The position numbers and the translations under genes were made by a program. Below are positions 8,849-17,514 of a DNA stretch of 64,000 nucleotides, piece by piece. The DNA comes from SIG603 sp963589785 (GTDB lineage Bacteria > Bacillota > Clostridia > Oscillospirales > Acutalibacteraceae), in the NCBI GenBank assembly GCA_963589785.1, contig CAVAMJ010000001.1, positions 124,001 through 188,000 on the forward strand. The letters run 5' to 3'. Below the pieces are notes generated by a model. It ran no database searches. It was not told the origin of the DNA and saw only the letters and a program-made list of their open reading frames with translations. Positions within the stretch are counted from its first letter, which is position 1; every line of letters begins with the position of its first letter.

Positions 8849-8883
8849 AAAGGAGTGGCTGCACCTAGGTACAGTCACTCTTT
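8849..8883 (-). promoter_or_regulatory. Intercistronic hairpin between dnaK and dnaJ
   Basis: Imperfect inverted repeat with arms of about 12 bases (AAAGAGTGACTG against CAGCCACTCCTTT) and an ACCTAGGT apex. It is not followed by a T run on the minus strand, so it looks like an mRNA processing or stabilising hairpin rather than a terminator. Confidence 0.6.
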
Positions 8884-8898
8884 GAATACGGTTAATTA

Positions 8899-10752
8899 TC
8901 AGTCGACATCCTTGAAATCAGCGTCGTAAACGTCGCCGTCTCCGTTATTGTCTGAACCCTGTGTGCCTGCAGCACCGTAAGGAGGCTGCTGACCGTTCGG
9001 CTGTGCGCCGCCCTGTGGGTTAGCCTGCTGATAAAGCTTTGTGCTTACATTGTAAAGTGCCTTCTCGAGTGCGTCCATACCTGCCTTGAGCTCTTCAACG
9101 GAACCGCCGTTGAGCTTCTCTCTGAGGGCAGCAACCTTGGAGTTGACCTCGTTCTTGTCCTCTTCGCCAATCTTATCAGCGTTATCGTTAAGAAGCTTCT
9201 CAGCCTGATAGCAAGCGTTCTCGGCAGTGTTCTTTGTGTCTACCTCTTCACGGCGCTTCTTATCCTCTTCTGCAAACTGCTCTGCAGCCTTAACAGCACG
9301 GTCGATGTCCTCCTTGCTCATGTTGGAAGAAGAAGAAATTGTGATGTGCTGCTCCTTGCCTGTGCCAAGGTCCTTAGCTGTAACGTTTACGATACCGTTA
9401 GCATCGATATCGAATGAAACCTCGATCTGAGGTATTCCTCTCGGAGCCGGAGCAATGCCGTCGAGCTTGAAGAGGCCGAGCTGCTTATTGTCTCTTGCGA
9501 ACTCTCTCTCACCCTGGAGAACGTTGACTTCAACGCTTGTCTGACCGTCTGCAGCTGTGGAGAAGATCTGGCTCTTCTTTGTAGGAATTGTTGTGTTTCT
9601 GTCGATGATCTTTGTCATGACACCGCCCATTGTCTCAACACCGAGTGAAAGCGGAGTAACATCGAGGAGGAGAAGTCCCTGAACCTCGCCGCCGAGAACA
9701 CCGGCCTGGATAGCTGCGCCGATAGCAACGCACTCATCAGGGTTGATTCCCTTGAATGGCTCCTTGCCGATGAAGTTCTTAACAGCTTCCTGAACAGCCG
9801 GGATTCTGGAAGAACCACCAACCATGAGAACCTTGTTGATTTCGTTGATTGAAAGACCGGAGTCGGAAAGTGCCTGACGAACAGGACCCATTGTCTTCTC
9901 GACGAGATCTGCTGTGAGCTCGTTGAACTTAGCTCTTGTGAGAGTTAAATCAAGGTGCTTAGGACCTGTAGCATCTGCTGTGATGAACGGGAGGTTAATG
10001 GATGCGCTTGTTGTGCCTGAAAGCTCAATCTTAGCCTTCTCTGCAGCGTCCTTAAGTCTCTGCATAGCCATCTTGTCGCCGTGAAGGTCGATGCCCTCCT
10101 GAACCTTGAAGGAATCTGCGATCCAGTCGATAATTCTCTGGTCGAAGTCGTCGCCGCCGAGTCTGTTGTTACCGGCTGTTGCGAGAACCTCCTGAACACC
10201 GTCGCCCATCTCAATGATGGAAACATCGAATGTACCGCCGCCAAGGTCATAAACCATAACCTTCTGGTCGTCTTCCTTATCTACACCGTAGGAAAGAGCT
10301 GCAGCTGTCGGCTCGTTGATAATTCTCTTAACATCGAGACCTGCAATCTTACCTGCGTCCTTTGTTGCCTGACGCTGAGCATCTGTGAAGTAAGCCGGAA
10401 CAGTGATAACTGCGCTTGTTACAGGCTCGCCGATATAAGCCTCTGCATCAGCCTTGAGCTGCTGGAGAATCATAGCGGAAATCTCCTGAGGAGTATACTG
10501 CTTGTCGTCAACTGTTACCTTATAGTTTGTACCCATCTCTCTCTTGATGGAAGAAATTGTTCTGTCCGGGTTTGTGATAGCCTGGTTCTTAGCGATCTGA
10601 CCTACGATTCTCTCGCCGTCCTTGGAGAAAGCAACAACAGAAGGAGTTGTTCTAGCGCCTCTCTGGTTTGCGATAACTACCGGCTCACCGCCTTCGATAA
10701 CTGCTACACATGAGTTTGTTGTACCTAAATCGATACCAATTGTCTTTGCCAT
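8899..10752 (-). CDS. dnaK: Chaperone DnaK (Hsp70)
   Basis: DnaK is the ATP-driven Hsp70. Residues 1 to about 360 are the nucleotide-binding domain, beginning IGIDLGTTNSCVAV, with VPAYFTDAQRQATKDAG, the linker-proximal phosphate motif VYDLGGGTFDVSI and VGGSSRIPAVQ. The substrate-binding beta domain follows (LLLDVTPLSLGVETMGG), then the helical lid and a Gln/Gly/Pro/Asn-rich disordered tail ending DADFKDVD. The 617-residue length is normal for Firmicutes. The large N-domain insertion of Gram-negative DnaK is absent, as expected for Gram-positives. It lies between grpE (66 bases upstream) and dnaJ, under CIRCE control. Confidence 0.98.
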   Translation of the reverse strand: MAKTIGIDLGTTNSCVAVIEGGEPVVIANQRGARTTPSVVAFSKDGERIVGQIAKNQAITNPDRTISSIKREMGTNYKVTVDDKQYTPQEISAMILQQLKADAEAYIGEPVTSAVITVPAYFTDAQRQATKDAGKIAGLDVKRIINEPTAAALSYGVDKEDDQKVMVYDLGGGTFDVSIIEMGDGVQEVLATAGNNRLGGDDFDQRIIDWIADSFKVQEGIDLHGDKMAMQRLKDAAEKAKIELSGTTSASINLPFITADATGPKHLDLTLTRAKFNELTADLVEKTMGPVRQALSDSGLSINEINKVLMVGGSSRIPAVQEAVKNFIGKEPFKGINPDECVAIGAAIQAGVLGGEVQGLLLLDVTPLSLGVETMGGVMTKIIDRNTTIPTKKSQIFSTAADGQTSVEVNVLQGEREFARDNKQLGLFKLDGIAPAPRGIPQIEVSFDIDANGIVNVTAKDLGTGKEQHITISSSSNMSKEDIDRAVKAAEQFAEEDKKRREEVDTKNTAENACYQAEKLLNDNADKIGEEDKNEVNSKVAALREKLNGGSVEELKAGMDALEKALYNVSTKLYQQANPQGGAQPNGQQPPYGAAGTQGSDNNGDGDVYDADFKDVD

Positions 10753-10818
10753 AATAAGTTCATTTCCTTTCAGAATTATTATCTAAATTATTTCTACAAA
10801 AGTGATTTTCTGGATTTT

Positions 10819-11394
10819 TTAATTTGCTACCTGAACCATAGCGGGTCTTATAACCTTATCATTCAGCTTGTAGCCCTTCTGGAAGACCGCAGCCACACAG
10901 CCCGATTCAACATCCTCGCTGTCTACCATTCCTATTGCCTGATGAAGCTCGGGATCGAAATTATCTCCGACTTCGCCAAAGGAAGTGATATTAAGCTTAT
11001 CGAATGCCTGCTTGAACTGATTTGCGATCATCTCGACTCCCTTTTTGAAGGACTCAAGGTCGCCGTTCTCGAGGCTGAGCGCTCTCTCCATATTGTCTGC
11101 TACAGGAAGAAGTGCCTGTACCGTATCCGATACGGCGTTTCCGTAGGTCGCTAGCTTTTCCTGTGCGGTTCTCTTGCGGTAATTGTCATACTCTGCGAGA
11201 ACTCTCAGGTGAGAAGCCTTGTAATCGTCAAATTCCTTCTGAAGCTTTTCAAGTGCCTCTTTGTCCTTTGACTTCTTCTCTTTTTTCTCCTTTTTCTTCT
11301 CGGACTTATCGTCCTTGACTTCCTCGGAAGCCGTGGTTTCCTCAGCCTTAGCTTCAGTCTCCTCGACTTTCTCGTTCTTTATATCTTCAGTCAA
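10819..11394 (-). CDS. grpE: Nucleotide exchange factor GrpE
   Basis: GrpE releases ADP from DnaK. The first 55 residues are almost entirely Glu, Lys, Asp and Thr and are probably disordered. A long coiled coil follows (about 55-110, including KEFDDYKASHLRVLAEYDNYRKR), then a compact C-terminal domain with GEVGDNFDPELHQAI and VAAVFQKGYKLNDKVIRPAMV, the DnaK-contacting GrpE signature. The start is TTG with AAGGAG seven bases upstream. It is second in hrcA-grpE-dnaK-dnaJ, 18 bases after hrcA. Confidence 0.96.
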   Translation of the reverse strand: MTEDIKNEKVEETEAKAEETTASEEVKDDKSEKKKEKKEKKSKDKEALEKLQKEFDDYKASHLRVLAEYDNYRKRTAQEKLATYGNAVSDTVQALLPVADNMERALSLENGDLESFKKGVEMIANQFKQAFDKLNITSFGEVGDNFDPELHQAIGMVDSEDVESGCVAAVFQKGYKLNDKVIRPAMVQVAN

Positions 11395-11412
11395 TTTAAT
11401 TCTCCTTCCGAT

Positions 11413-12441
11413 TTATATATCCTCACGGGTGAGTGTCGTAAAAATCTCTCCGACTTTCTCGGAAACATATCTGACACACTCGGTAACAAGCGGATAATTC
11501 ATTCTCATCGGGCCGACTGCGGCAATTGCTCCCGCATTCACTCCGTCAATCATATATCTGCTCATCACTATCGAGCTGGTTCTGAATTCCGGTCTGCCGA
11601 TTTCCGTTCCCACCAAAGTGTTTACCTGACCCGGTCTGCAAGTTAGCAGCAAATCAAGGTCATCGCTGTTTCCAAGCGTTTTGAGTATCGTTCTGACAGA
11701 CACCTGACTGTAATCCTCATACATAAGAAGATTCATAAGTCCGGCGCTTACCGTCTTTGGCTTTCCTGTCTCCCTTGCCGTTTCAAGCAGAGCCATAAGC
11801 GGCGAGCTCATAAGCATTGCCATGTCTCCGAATGAAATTCCAAGCGACTGGATAAATCCCGGTGTAATTTCAGCCACTGTCTTGCCCGCAAGCTTTTCAT
11901 TGAATATTCTGAAGAATATTCTCATGATCTCGTTTGTCAGGTCAAATTCGCAGCGGAAAATTCTGCTCTTCATGGTTCCGGCTGAGCTCATCAGTATCAG
12001 CATTGCCGCTCTGCGGCTTATCTGAACGAACTGAACCGCCTTTATCTTAGCCGTTTGACCTCCCGGTGAGGTTGCCGCCGATGCATATCCCAGAGCGCCC
12101 GCCAGAGCCTCGGTAGCGTTTTGCAAAACCTTCTCTCTGTCGTACTCCGTAACTGTCATCGTGCGATCGATATAGTCTTTAATATCGCTCGGCAGCTCTT
12201 CTCTCTCAATTCCCGAGTTGAGATATTCTCTCAAGCCCTGCTGCGACGGGATTCTTCCTGCCGATGTATGCGGCTGTTCGAGAAGTCCCAGATTAATCAG
12301 GTCTGCCATTTCATTTCTGACGGTGGCACTTGAAAAACCTATTTCCTCAGCGATTGATTTTGAGCCGACGGGCTCGCCGGAGGCACAGTAGTTTCTGATG
12401 ACGGAAGCGAGAATTTTCTTTTTTCTCGGTGTAAGTTCCAT
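11413..12441 (-). CDS. hrcA: Heat-inducible transcription repressor HrcA
   Basis: HrcA represses class I heat-shock genes by binding CIRCE, and needs GroEL to fold, which closes a feedback loop. The 342 residues begin with a winged helix-turn-helix (about 1-75) including GEPVGSKSIAEEIGFSSATVRNEMADL and GLLEQPHTSAGRIPS. A dimerisation and GAF-like core follows. The length is typical. The ATG has AAAGGAGG upstream. CIRCE sites occur at both its own promoter and groES-groEL, so it should control both operons in this window and itself. Confidence 0.97.
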   Translation of the reverse strand: MELTPRKKKILASVIRNYCASGEPVGSKSIAEEIGFSSATVRNEMADLINLGLLEQPHTSAGRIPSQQGLREYLNSGIEREELPSDIKDYIDRTMTVTEYDREKVLQNATEALAGALGYASAATSPGGQTAKIKAVQFVQISRRAAMLILMSSAGTMKSRIFRCEFDLTNEIMRIFFRIFNEKLAGKTVAEITPGFIQSLGISFGDMAMLMSSPLMALLETARETGKPKTVSAGLMNLLMYEDYSQVSVRTILKTLGNSDDLDLLLTCRPGQVNTLVGTEIGRPEFRTSSIVMSRYMIDGVNAGAIAAVGPMRMNYPLVTECVRYVSEKVGEIFTTLTREDI

Positions 12442-12462
12442 CCTACGCCTCCTTTGTTTATC

Positions 12463-12489
12463 TTAGCACTCTAAAAGTATGAGTGCTAA
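12463..12489. promoter_or_regulatory. CIRCE operator of hrcA-grpE-dnaK-dnaJ
   Basis: Exact TTAGCACTC, nine bases, GAGTGCTAA, 21 bases before the hrcA start. The spacer sequence differs from that at groES. Confidence 0.98.
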
Positions 12490-12500
12490 ACTGTGATTAT

Positions 12501-12529
12501 AAGATACCACTCTCGGCTAAAAATGTCAA
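12501..12529 (-). promoter_or_regulatory. Promoter of the hrcA operon
   Basis: Minus strand TTGACA, 17 bases, TATCTT. A better TATAAT lies five bases further downstream (12496-12501) but would need a 22-base spacer, so the exact -10 is uncertain. Confidence 0.7.
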
Positions 12530-12639
12530 TATTTTATTTGTGAACAATTTTTAAATTATCAATTTGACTTTCACTGACTTTTTATTTGATTATCAAAAAA
12601 ATAGGTTTTTGGCGCTATTTGTCTCTGCCTATATAAGCA

Positions 12640-12664
12640 AAAAACGGCAGAAAATGCCGTTTTT
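12640..12664. terminator. Bidirectional terminator between MATE and hrcA units
   Basis: Ten-base arms AAAAACGGCA and TGCCGTTTTT around a five-base loop; T runs follow on both strands. It would stop minus-strand transcripts from the MATE gene before the hrcA promoter. Confidence 0.85.
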
Positions 12665-12665
12665 G

Positions 12666-13223
12666 AGAAGTGTGGAGTTTAATATGAAGTGTGGAGTTTG
12701 GAGTGTTGAGTGTGGAGTTGTTTTAAATTAACAATTTTAAATCAAATATTTAAAAAGAAGAAATACAGTTTTTGTTCTGTGTTTCTCTCTGTGAAAACAA
12801 TTCGCAAACGAAAATGCCCGTCTGCGAACGCTTCGCATTCTTGACGTATTTTCTTTATGCTGTCCTCTTTTTTGTGTCGGCACTTCGTGCCTCTTTTCTT
12901 CGTTATTTCTCTTTCTGCTTCGCTTCTCTCTCGTGGGCTCTGCCCACACCCGTTCGCTTTTTGTAAAAAGCGAAACCAAAAACTTTCGTGTTTTTGTGTC
13001 CTTTATTTCCCTTAATGAAAACAATTCGGCTGGCAAAGCCCAACCACAGATGCATTTCGCATTTTTGGTTAACTTTGCCAGCCTATATCTTTTACTATCG
13101 CTTCGCTCTGTTTATGCGTATACGCTAATTATTAATTCTTAATTATACATTATTAATTACTCGTGGGCTCTGCCCACACCCGTTCGCTTTTTGTAAAAAG
13201 CGAAGCAAAAACTTTTGTGTTTT
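12666..13223 (+). repeat. Composite intergenic repeat, region 3, with tandem tract
   Basis: Begins with a GTGTGGAG/GTGTTGAG tract (12666-12719). Unit one carries module E (12802-12893) and A (12932-12993). Unit two carries B (13025-13084, arms GGCTGGCAAAG and CTTTGCCAGCC, with compensating changes relative to other copies), D (13096-13160) and A (13162-13223). The last A ends 30 bases from the stop of the MATE gene, again downstream of a minus-strand gene. Confidence 0.85.
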
Positions 13224-13253
13224 TATTCTTTTTTCTCTTTCTCTCTTTGCTTT

Positions 13254-14597
13254 TTAAATTACTTTGAACTCAAGCCATTTCTTTCCCTTGTAACGGAAAT
13301 GGAAAATTATTCCTCTTATACACCAATCGGCACACATCGCATATGCTATTCCGATTACTCCCATATTCATAAGCACCGCAAAGATATATGAAAGGACTAG
13401 TCTTCCGCCAATCGTTGATGCGATTGCCACTATCATTGTGAATTTTACGTCGCCCGCCGCACGAAGTCCTGCTGACAGACTGCTCGAGAACGGAAGTGCT
13501 ACCGAATTGAATATATTATGTATTATCACAAGCACGAGTATCAAGTCTCTTGTCTGCTGTTCAAGGTTATTGAAATTAAGGATTATCGGAGTTATTGCAA
13601 GCACGACTGCATTCCACACGGTTGATGCGATAACGTTGATAACCATAAGCTTTTTCATATAGAAATACGCCGCATCCTTATTGCCCGAACCCATACACTG
13701 ACCTATTACCGTGATGAATATCGGCGACATAGCCGCTCCGAAAACCGCCGCAAGCGACCATATGCTCTGAGCCACTCCGTTTGCCGCTATCTGATATGTT
13801 CCGAACATTGCGACCATACTTGAGAGTGCAACCTTAACAAGTTGGAAAATTCCGTTTTCCACTCCGTTCGGAATAGCAATTCCAAGCATTTTCTTGAGAA
13901 GTGAAGCACTCCACTTAAAAATATCTTTGGCGGTATAGTAAATATCGTTTTTCTTTTTGAAGCAAAGCACAGAAATTACTACAGCTGAGAAAACTCTCGA
14001 AACCGTCGTAGGTATTGCTACGCCTGCGACGCCCATTTTAAAGACGAAAACAAGCACGATATTACCAACGAGATTAATAACATTTGATAGTGTAGAAACT
14101 ATCATACTTATTCTTGTGTTGCCGATACTGCGAAAAAGTGCCGCACCGGAATTATAAATTGCGATAGTCGGGAATGATATTGCGGTAATTCTAAGGTAAA
14201 CAAGGCAAGCATTCATGACGCCGTCCGTAACCTTTCCGAAAAGTAGTTTCATAAGAGAGGCGTCAAACAGATAAACCAAAACGGTTATCACAATCGAAAT
14301 CAGAGTTGATATCATTAAAAGCTGACTTGAAGCCTCGCTTGCAAGCTTTTTTTCGTCTTTTCCGATGTACTGGCTGATGACAACCGCACCGCCCGAAGCA
14401 AGTGCCGTGAAAATATAAATAAAAATTATACTAAACGAATTGACGAGCGAAACACCAGAAACAGCGTCTTCTCCCGAATAAGTTATGATAAATGTGTCGG
14501 CAAGTCCGACAAGCATAACCAAAAGCTGCTCAAAAAACAGCGGGACTATCATATCTTTCAGTTGCTTGTTAGTGAATAATCCGTACTTATCTTTCAT
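13254..14597 (-). CDS. MATE-family multidrug exporter
   Basis: A 447-residue integral membrane protein with about twelve predicted membrane segments in two similar halves, as in the MATE (multi-antimicrobial extrusion) family, which exports drugs or metabolites in exchange for Na+ or H+. Family-typical segments include MIVPLFFEQLLVMLVGLADTF at the start of helix 1, AVVISQYIGK, and IPNGVENGIFQL at the start of the second half. Substrate cannot be told. The ATG follows GGGGGC. It diverges from the LysR gene at 14783, with a shared 185-base control region holding both promoters, so LysR probably regulates it. Confidence 0.93.
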   Translation of the reverse strand: MKDKYGLFTNKQLKDMIVPLFFEQLLVMLVGLADTFIITYSGEDAVSGVSLVNSFSIIFIYIFTALASGGAVVISQYIGKDEKKLASEASSQLLMISTLISIVITVLVYLFDASLMKLLFGKVTDGVMNACLVYLRITAISFPTIAIYNSGAALFRSIGNTRISMIVSTLSNVINLVGNIVLVFVFKMGVAGVAIPTTVSRVFSAVVISVLCFKKKNDIYYTAKDIFKWSASLLKKMLGIAIPNGVENGIFQLVKVALSSMVAMFGTYQIAANGVAQSIWSLAAVFGAAMSPIFITVIGQCMGSGNKDAAYFYMKKLMVINVIASTVWNAVVLAITPIILNFNNLEQQTRDLILVLVIIHNIFNSVALPFSSSLSAGLRAAGDVKFTMIVAIASTIGGRLVLSYIFAVLMNMGVIGIAYAMCADWCIRGIIFHFRYKGKKWLEFKVI

Positions 14598-14630
14598 TAT
14601 ATTGCCCCCGTATCGTTATTTTCTGACTTA

Positions 14631-14659
14631 ATTTTAGTGCGATAGGCAATAAATGTAAA
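14631..14659 (-). promoter_or_regulatory. Promoter of the MATE gene
   Basis: Minus strand TTTACA, 17 bases, TAAAAT, about 35 bases before the start. Confidence 0.65.
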
Positions 14660-14681
14660 ATACTTATATCAGATACTTAGA

Positions 14682-14698
14682 CATAAAATTAATTTATG
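14682..14698. promoter_or_regulatory. Candidate LysR operator
   Basis: Perfect palindrome CATAAA, five bases, TTTATG, midway between the divergent MATE and lysR promoters and just upstream of both -35 regions. Its place and its dyad of about 17 bases fit a LysR-type box. Confidence 0.5.
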
Positions 14699-14708
14699 CT
14701 AATTTAGC

Positions 14709-14737
14709 TTTTTATTTTTGTATTCTTGATATATAAT
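14709..14737 (+). promoter_or_regulatory. Probable promoter of the LysR gene
   Basis: Plus strand perfect TATAAT at 14732-14737, with a poor -35 (TTTTTA) 17 bases upstream. A weak -35 is common at self-regulated LysR promoters. Confidence 0.5.
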
Positions 14738-14782
14738 CTAATTATGTATCATCATAAATAAAATTGATAGCACGGAGAAAAA

Positions 14783-15685
14783 ATGGAAATTCGTACGTTA
14801 AAATATTTTCTTGAGATAGCAAGAGAACAGAATATCACTTCCGCATCATATAATTTGCACGTTTCTCAGCCGGCACTTTCCCACCAGATGCACGAGCTTG
14901 AAGATGAACTCGGAATCACGCTCTTCACGAGAACTAACCGCAAAACAGTTCTCACGGAAGAGGGCAGACATTTCAAAATTCAAGCTGAACAGATAATTCA
15001 GCTTATCGAAAAGACAGAAGCCGAATATAAAAAGGGTGAAAAAGATATCTACGGAGAAATCCACATCGGCGCAGGCGAAACAACGGCTATGGAATATATC
15101 GGAAATGCTGCAAAGCGTGTGCACGACCTTCACCCCGGAGTGAGATTCAATGTGTTCTCGGGAATTGCCGATGACGTCGTCGACAGAATGGATAAGGGAC
15201 TGATTGACTTTGCTCTCTTTTTCAGACCGATTGATACCACGAAGCTTGACTATATAGAATTTCCCGTAAAACATAAAATGGGAATAATCGTACGTAGGGA
15301 CTCACCGCTTGCAGAAAAGGAATTTGTCACGGCAAAGGACTTGGAAAATGTGCCGCTCATCATAAATTCGAGAAGAGCGACAAACCCGGAGACAATATCA
15401 AAGCAGTACGGAATACCGTTAGAAAAGCTCAATGTAGTGGCATCGGGAAACCTCACTTATAATAAGACTATGCTTGTGAGGAGCGGACTGGGCGTTACAA
15501 TCGGATCGGGAAGCAATACCTATCAGATAAACAATGAATTTACAAAGTTTGTGCCGTTTGAACCGACAGTTGAATCGAGCATGATATTTGCATGGCGAAA
15601 GAATGCGAATTTCTCGAAAGCGTGTCTGATTTTTCTTGATGAGGTCAAAAAGGAAATCGAGTCGCTGCCGGAAGGCTATATTTAA
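14783..15685 (+). CDS. LysR-family transcriptional regulator
   Basis: The only plus-strand gene in the window. The 300 residues start with the LysR winged helix-turn-helix (about 1-60: RTLKYFLEIAREQNITSAS, SQPALSHQMHELEDELG, LFTRTNRKTVLTEEG). From about 90 there is a periplasmic-binding-like effector domain, with GEIHIGAGETTAMEYIG and IGSGSNTYQI. The ATG follows GGAG. The divergent MATE exporter and the palindrome between them suggest it controls that exporter in response to a small molecule. An inverted copy of repeat module A begins 9 bases after its stop. Confidence 0.94.
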   Translation: MEIRTLKYFLEIAREQNITSASYNLHVSQPALSHQMHELEDELGITLFTRTNRKTVLTEEGRHFKIQAEQIIQLIEKTEAEYKKGEKDIYGEIHIGAGETTAMEYIGNAAKRVHDLHPGVRFNVFSGIADDVVDRMDKGLIDFALFFRPIDTTKLDYIEFPVKHKMGIIVRRDSPLAEKEFVTAKDLENVPLIINSRRATNPETISKQYGIPLEKLNVVASGNLTYNKTMLVRSGLGVTIGSGSNTYQINNEFTKFVPFEPTVESSMIFAWRKNANFSKACLIFLDEVKKEIESLPEGYI

Positions 15686-15693
15686 TTTGGGCA

Positions 15694-16165
15694 AACACAA
15701 AAGTTTTTGCTTCGCTTTTTACAAAAAGCGACCGAGGTTTAAGTAATTAATAATTAGCGAAAACGGAAAAACAGAGCGAAGCGACCGTAGTTGAGTAAAG
15801 AAGCCGAACAGTTTACACAAAGCAAAATAACAAACGCAATTAAAAATCAATAAATAAAAAACAGGCTGTCAGAGCCCAACCTTAAATGCCTTCGCATTTT
15901 TGGTTAACTTTGATAGCCTATCTTTTTATTTATATTGATATTATTTGTTTTAGGTTTACCTTTGTGAAAGTAGTCCGCAATCGAAAATGCCCGTCTGCGA
16001 ACGCTTCGCATTCTTGACGTATTTTCTTTTTACTTTCTTCTTTTTTATGCGGCACTTCGTGCCTTTGCCTTTTGTTATTTCTATTCTGCTTAACTTATCT
16101 CTCGTGGGCTCTGCCCACACCCGTTCGCTTTTTGTAAAAAGCGAAACCAAAAACTTTTATTTTTT
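15694..16165. repeat. Composite intergenic repeat, region 4 (converging units)
   Basis: The spacer lies between converging genes. Next to the plus-strand LysR stop module A is inverted (15694-15741), followed by a degraded inverted D. Next to the minus-strand 82-aa gene the usual orientation is seen: B (15863-15919), E (15974-16063) and A (16103-16165). So in both cases module A has the same orientation relative to the gene it follows. Confidence 0.8.
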
Positions 16166-16178
16166 CTTTCAGCTTTGC

Positions 16179-16427
16179 TTACTTCTTGGGAATAGTCTGA
16201 AGCAAGCCGATAAGACGCAGCGCCTGCTGTTCAAATTCATCGTGATCATCAACAACAGAGAAAAGCCAGTCTATGTAGCCGTCGGTTTCACCCGCAGCCA
16301 ATGTCTTGGTTATGTCGTCAAGTCCCTGAGGACGGTCGTCATACTCGTTGTTGTAGCCGAACGAATCGTAATCAAAATAAAATCCGTCAAGTATCTTTGC
16401 TATCTGTTCTACACTTATAAGTTCCAT
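16179..16427 (-). CDS. Hypothetical 82-residue acidic protein
   Basis: I do not recognise this protein. It is a small, soluble, acidic protein rich in Asp, Tyr and Phe (FYFDYDSFGYNNEYDDRP), with predicted helices at both ends (VEQIAKILDG and FEQQALRLIGLLQ) and no signal or membrane segment. The start is well supported by AAAGGAG seven bases upstream of the ATG. It begins 18 bases after the oxidoreductase stop, so the two are probably cotranscribed. A role is not evident. Its composition and good ribosome site make it more likely real than a chance frame. Confidence 0.75.
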   Translation of the reverse strand: MELISVEQIAKILDGFYFDYDSFGYNNEYDDRPQGLDDITKTLAAGETDGYIDWLFSVVDDHDEFEQQALRLIGLLQTIPKK

Positions 16428-16445
16428 GTCTGTCTCCTTTTATTT

Positions 16446-17474
16446 TTAGTTTTCAAACTTAATTCCCGCACTGAGTCTTGCTTCTTCGAGAATTTCCATA
16501 ACTGTAACCGTTTCGTCCATATACGGCTTAGCGGCATCAAAATCTTTTTTGTCGATTATTCTTGCAAAATCGGCAAATTCCTCGGTCATTCGGTGGAATA
16601 CTTCGGGAGCTGCAAAAACCTCTTCCTCGCTCGCTCTGACCCATGAGCCGGCGGCATCCCTCACTCTTTCGCCGGGGACGCAATAATGAGTCAGCACCTT
16701 ATCGGCGATGTTCGGTTTACCGTCAATTCTGATATAACCCGTTTCTCCCTGTACGCTGACAAATCCCGGGCTGTCGGAGTCCTTTGCACCTGTACAAACA
16801 GCAGAAAAGCCGTCATATTCCATGATAAGCGTACCCGATGTATCTATCCCGTTAAAGCCAAAATTAGGGTAATATTTCACGCTCTTAGGTTTGCCGAAAA
16901 GGCACACTGCATAGTGAATATTATAGACATTAATATCGAAAAGTGCACCGCCGTAATATTCCGCACTGAACGCATGACCGATTTTTCCCTCAAGATAATC
17001 GTCATAAAGGCTAGAGTACTGCGAATAATTTGCAAGGTACATGGTTATCTTTCCGAGCTTAGAGAGATTTTTCTTCATATTTTCGATAACGGGATTATGG
17101 AGCACGGTGACCGCCTCGAAAATGAAAAGCTTCTTTTCCTCGGCAATTTTCTTGAGTTCTAAAGTATCCTTCAAAAATCCCGTGAACGGCTTTTCAAGGA
17201 TAACATTTTTGCCGTGGAGCAAAGCCTCCTTAGCATACGGATAATGAGCCGAATTGATAAGTCCGATATATACTGTATCGCACTCACTCTCGTTAAGCAG
17301 CTTCTCATAATCGGTATATATTTCCTTTATTCCGTATTCATCTGCGAATTTCTCTGCCTTATCTCTTGAATGCGGTCTTGCAAAAACCGCCGTATACTCG
17401 ATATTCTTCAGCGGTGTTATCGCATGCATTGCATCGGCTATTATTTTTCCCGTTCCTATAAATGCAAGCTTCAT
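16446..17474 (-). CDS. Gfo/Idh/MocA-family oxidoreductase
   Basis: An NAD(P)-dependent dehydrogenase of the glucose-fructose oxidoreductase/inositol dehydrogenase family, acting on a sugar, cyclitol or derivative that cannot be named from sequence. The N-terminal Rossmann fold has FIGTGKIIADAM (residues 6-16). The family's catalytic-site EKP lies at 94-96 (NVILEKPFTGF). The C-terminal half is the alpha/beta substrate domain with GGALFDINVYNIHYAV, where Asp and His fit the usual active-site pattern. The 342-residue length is typical. GAGG lies six bases before the ATG. It is followed by the 82-aa gene. Confidence 0.9.
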   Translation of the reverse strand: MKLAFIGTGKIIADAMHAITPLKNIEYTAVFARPHSRDKAEKFADEYGIKEIYTDYEKLLNESECDTVYIGLINSAHYPYAKEALLHGKNVILEKPFTGFLKDTLELKKIAEEKKLFIFEAVTVLHNPVIENMKKNLSKLGKITMYLANYSQYSSLYDDYLEGKIGHAFSAEYYGGALFDINVYNIHYAVCLFGKPKSVKYYPNFGFNGIDTSGTLIMEYDGFSAVCTGAKDSDSPGFVSVQGETGYIRIDGKPNIADKVLTHYCVPGERVRDAAGSWVRASEEEVFAAPEVFHRMTEEFADFARIIDKKDFDAAKPYMDETVTVMEILEEARLSAGIKFEN

Positions 17475-17514
17475 ATTCTACCTCGGTTTCTTTTGTATTG
17501 GTTTTGGTGCTTAG

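Noticed and set aside
10081..10713. 210-codon frame opposite dnaK
   Set aside because: Antisense shadow; no start signals.
15956..16150. Basic peptides shared by several spacers (7354-7596, 12737-13036, 15956-16150, 19267-19488)
   Set aside because: The similarity comes from modules E and A of the repeat. Frames begin and end at different places, lack ribosome sites, and are low in complexity (Lys/Arg runs).
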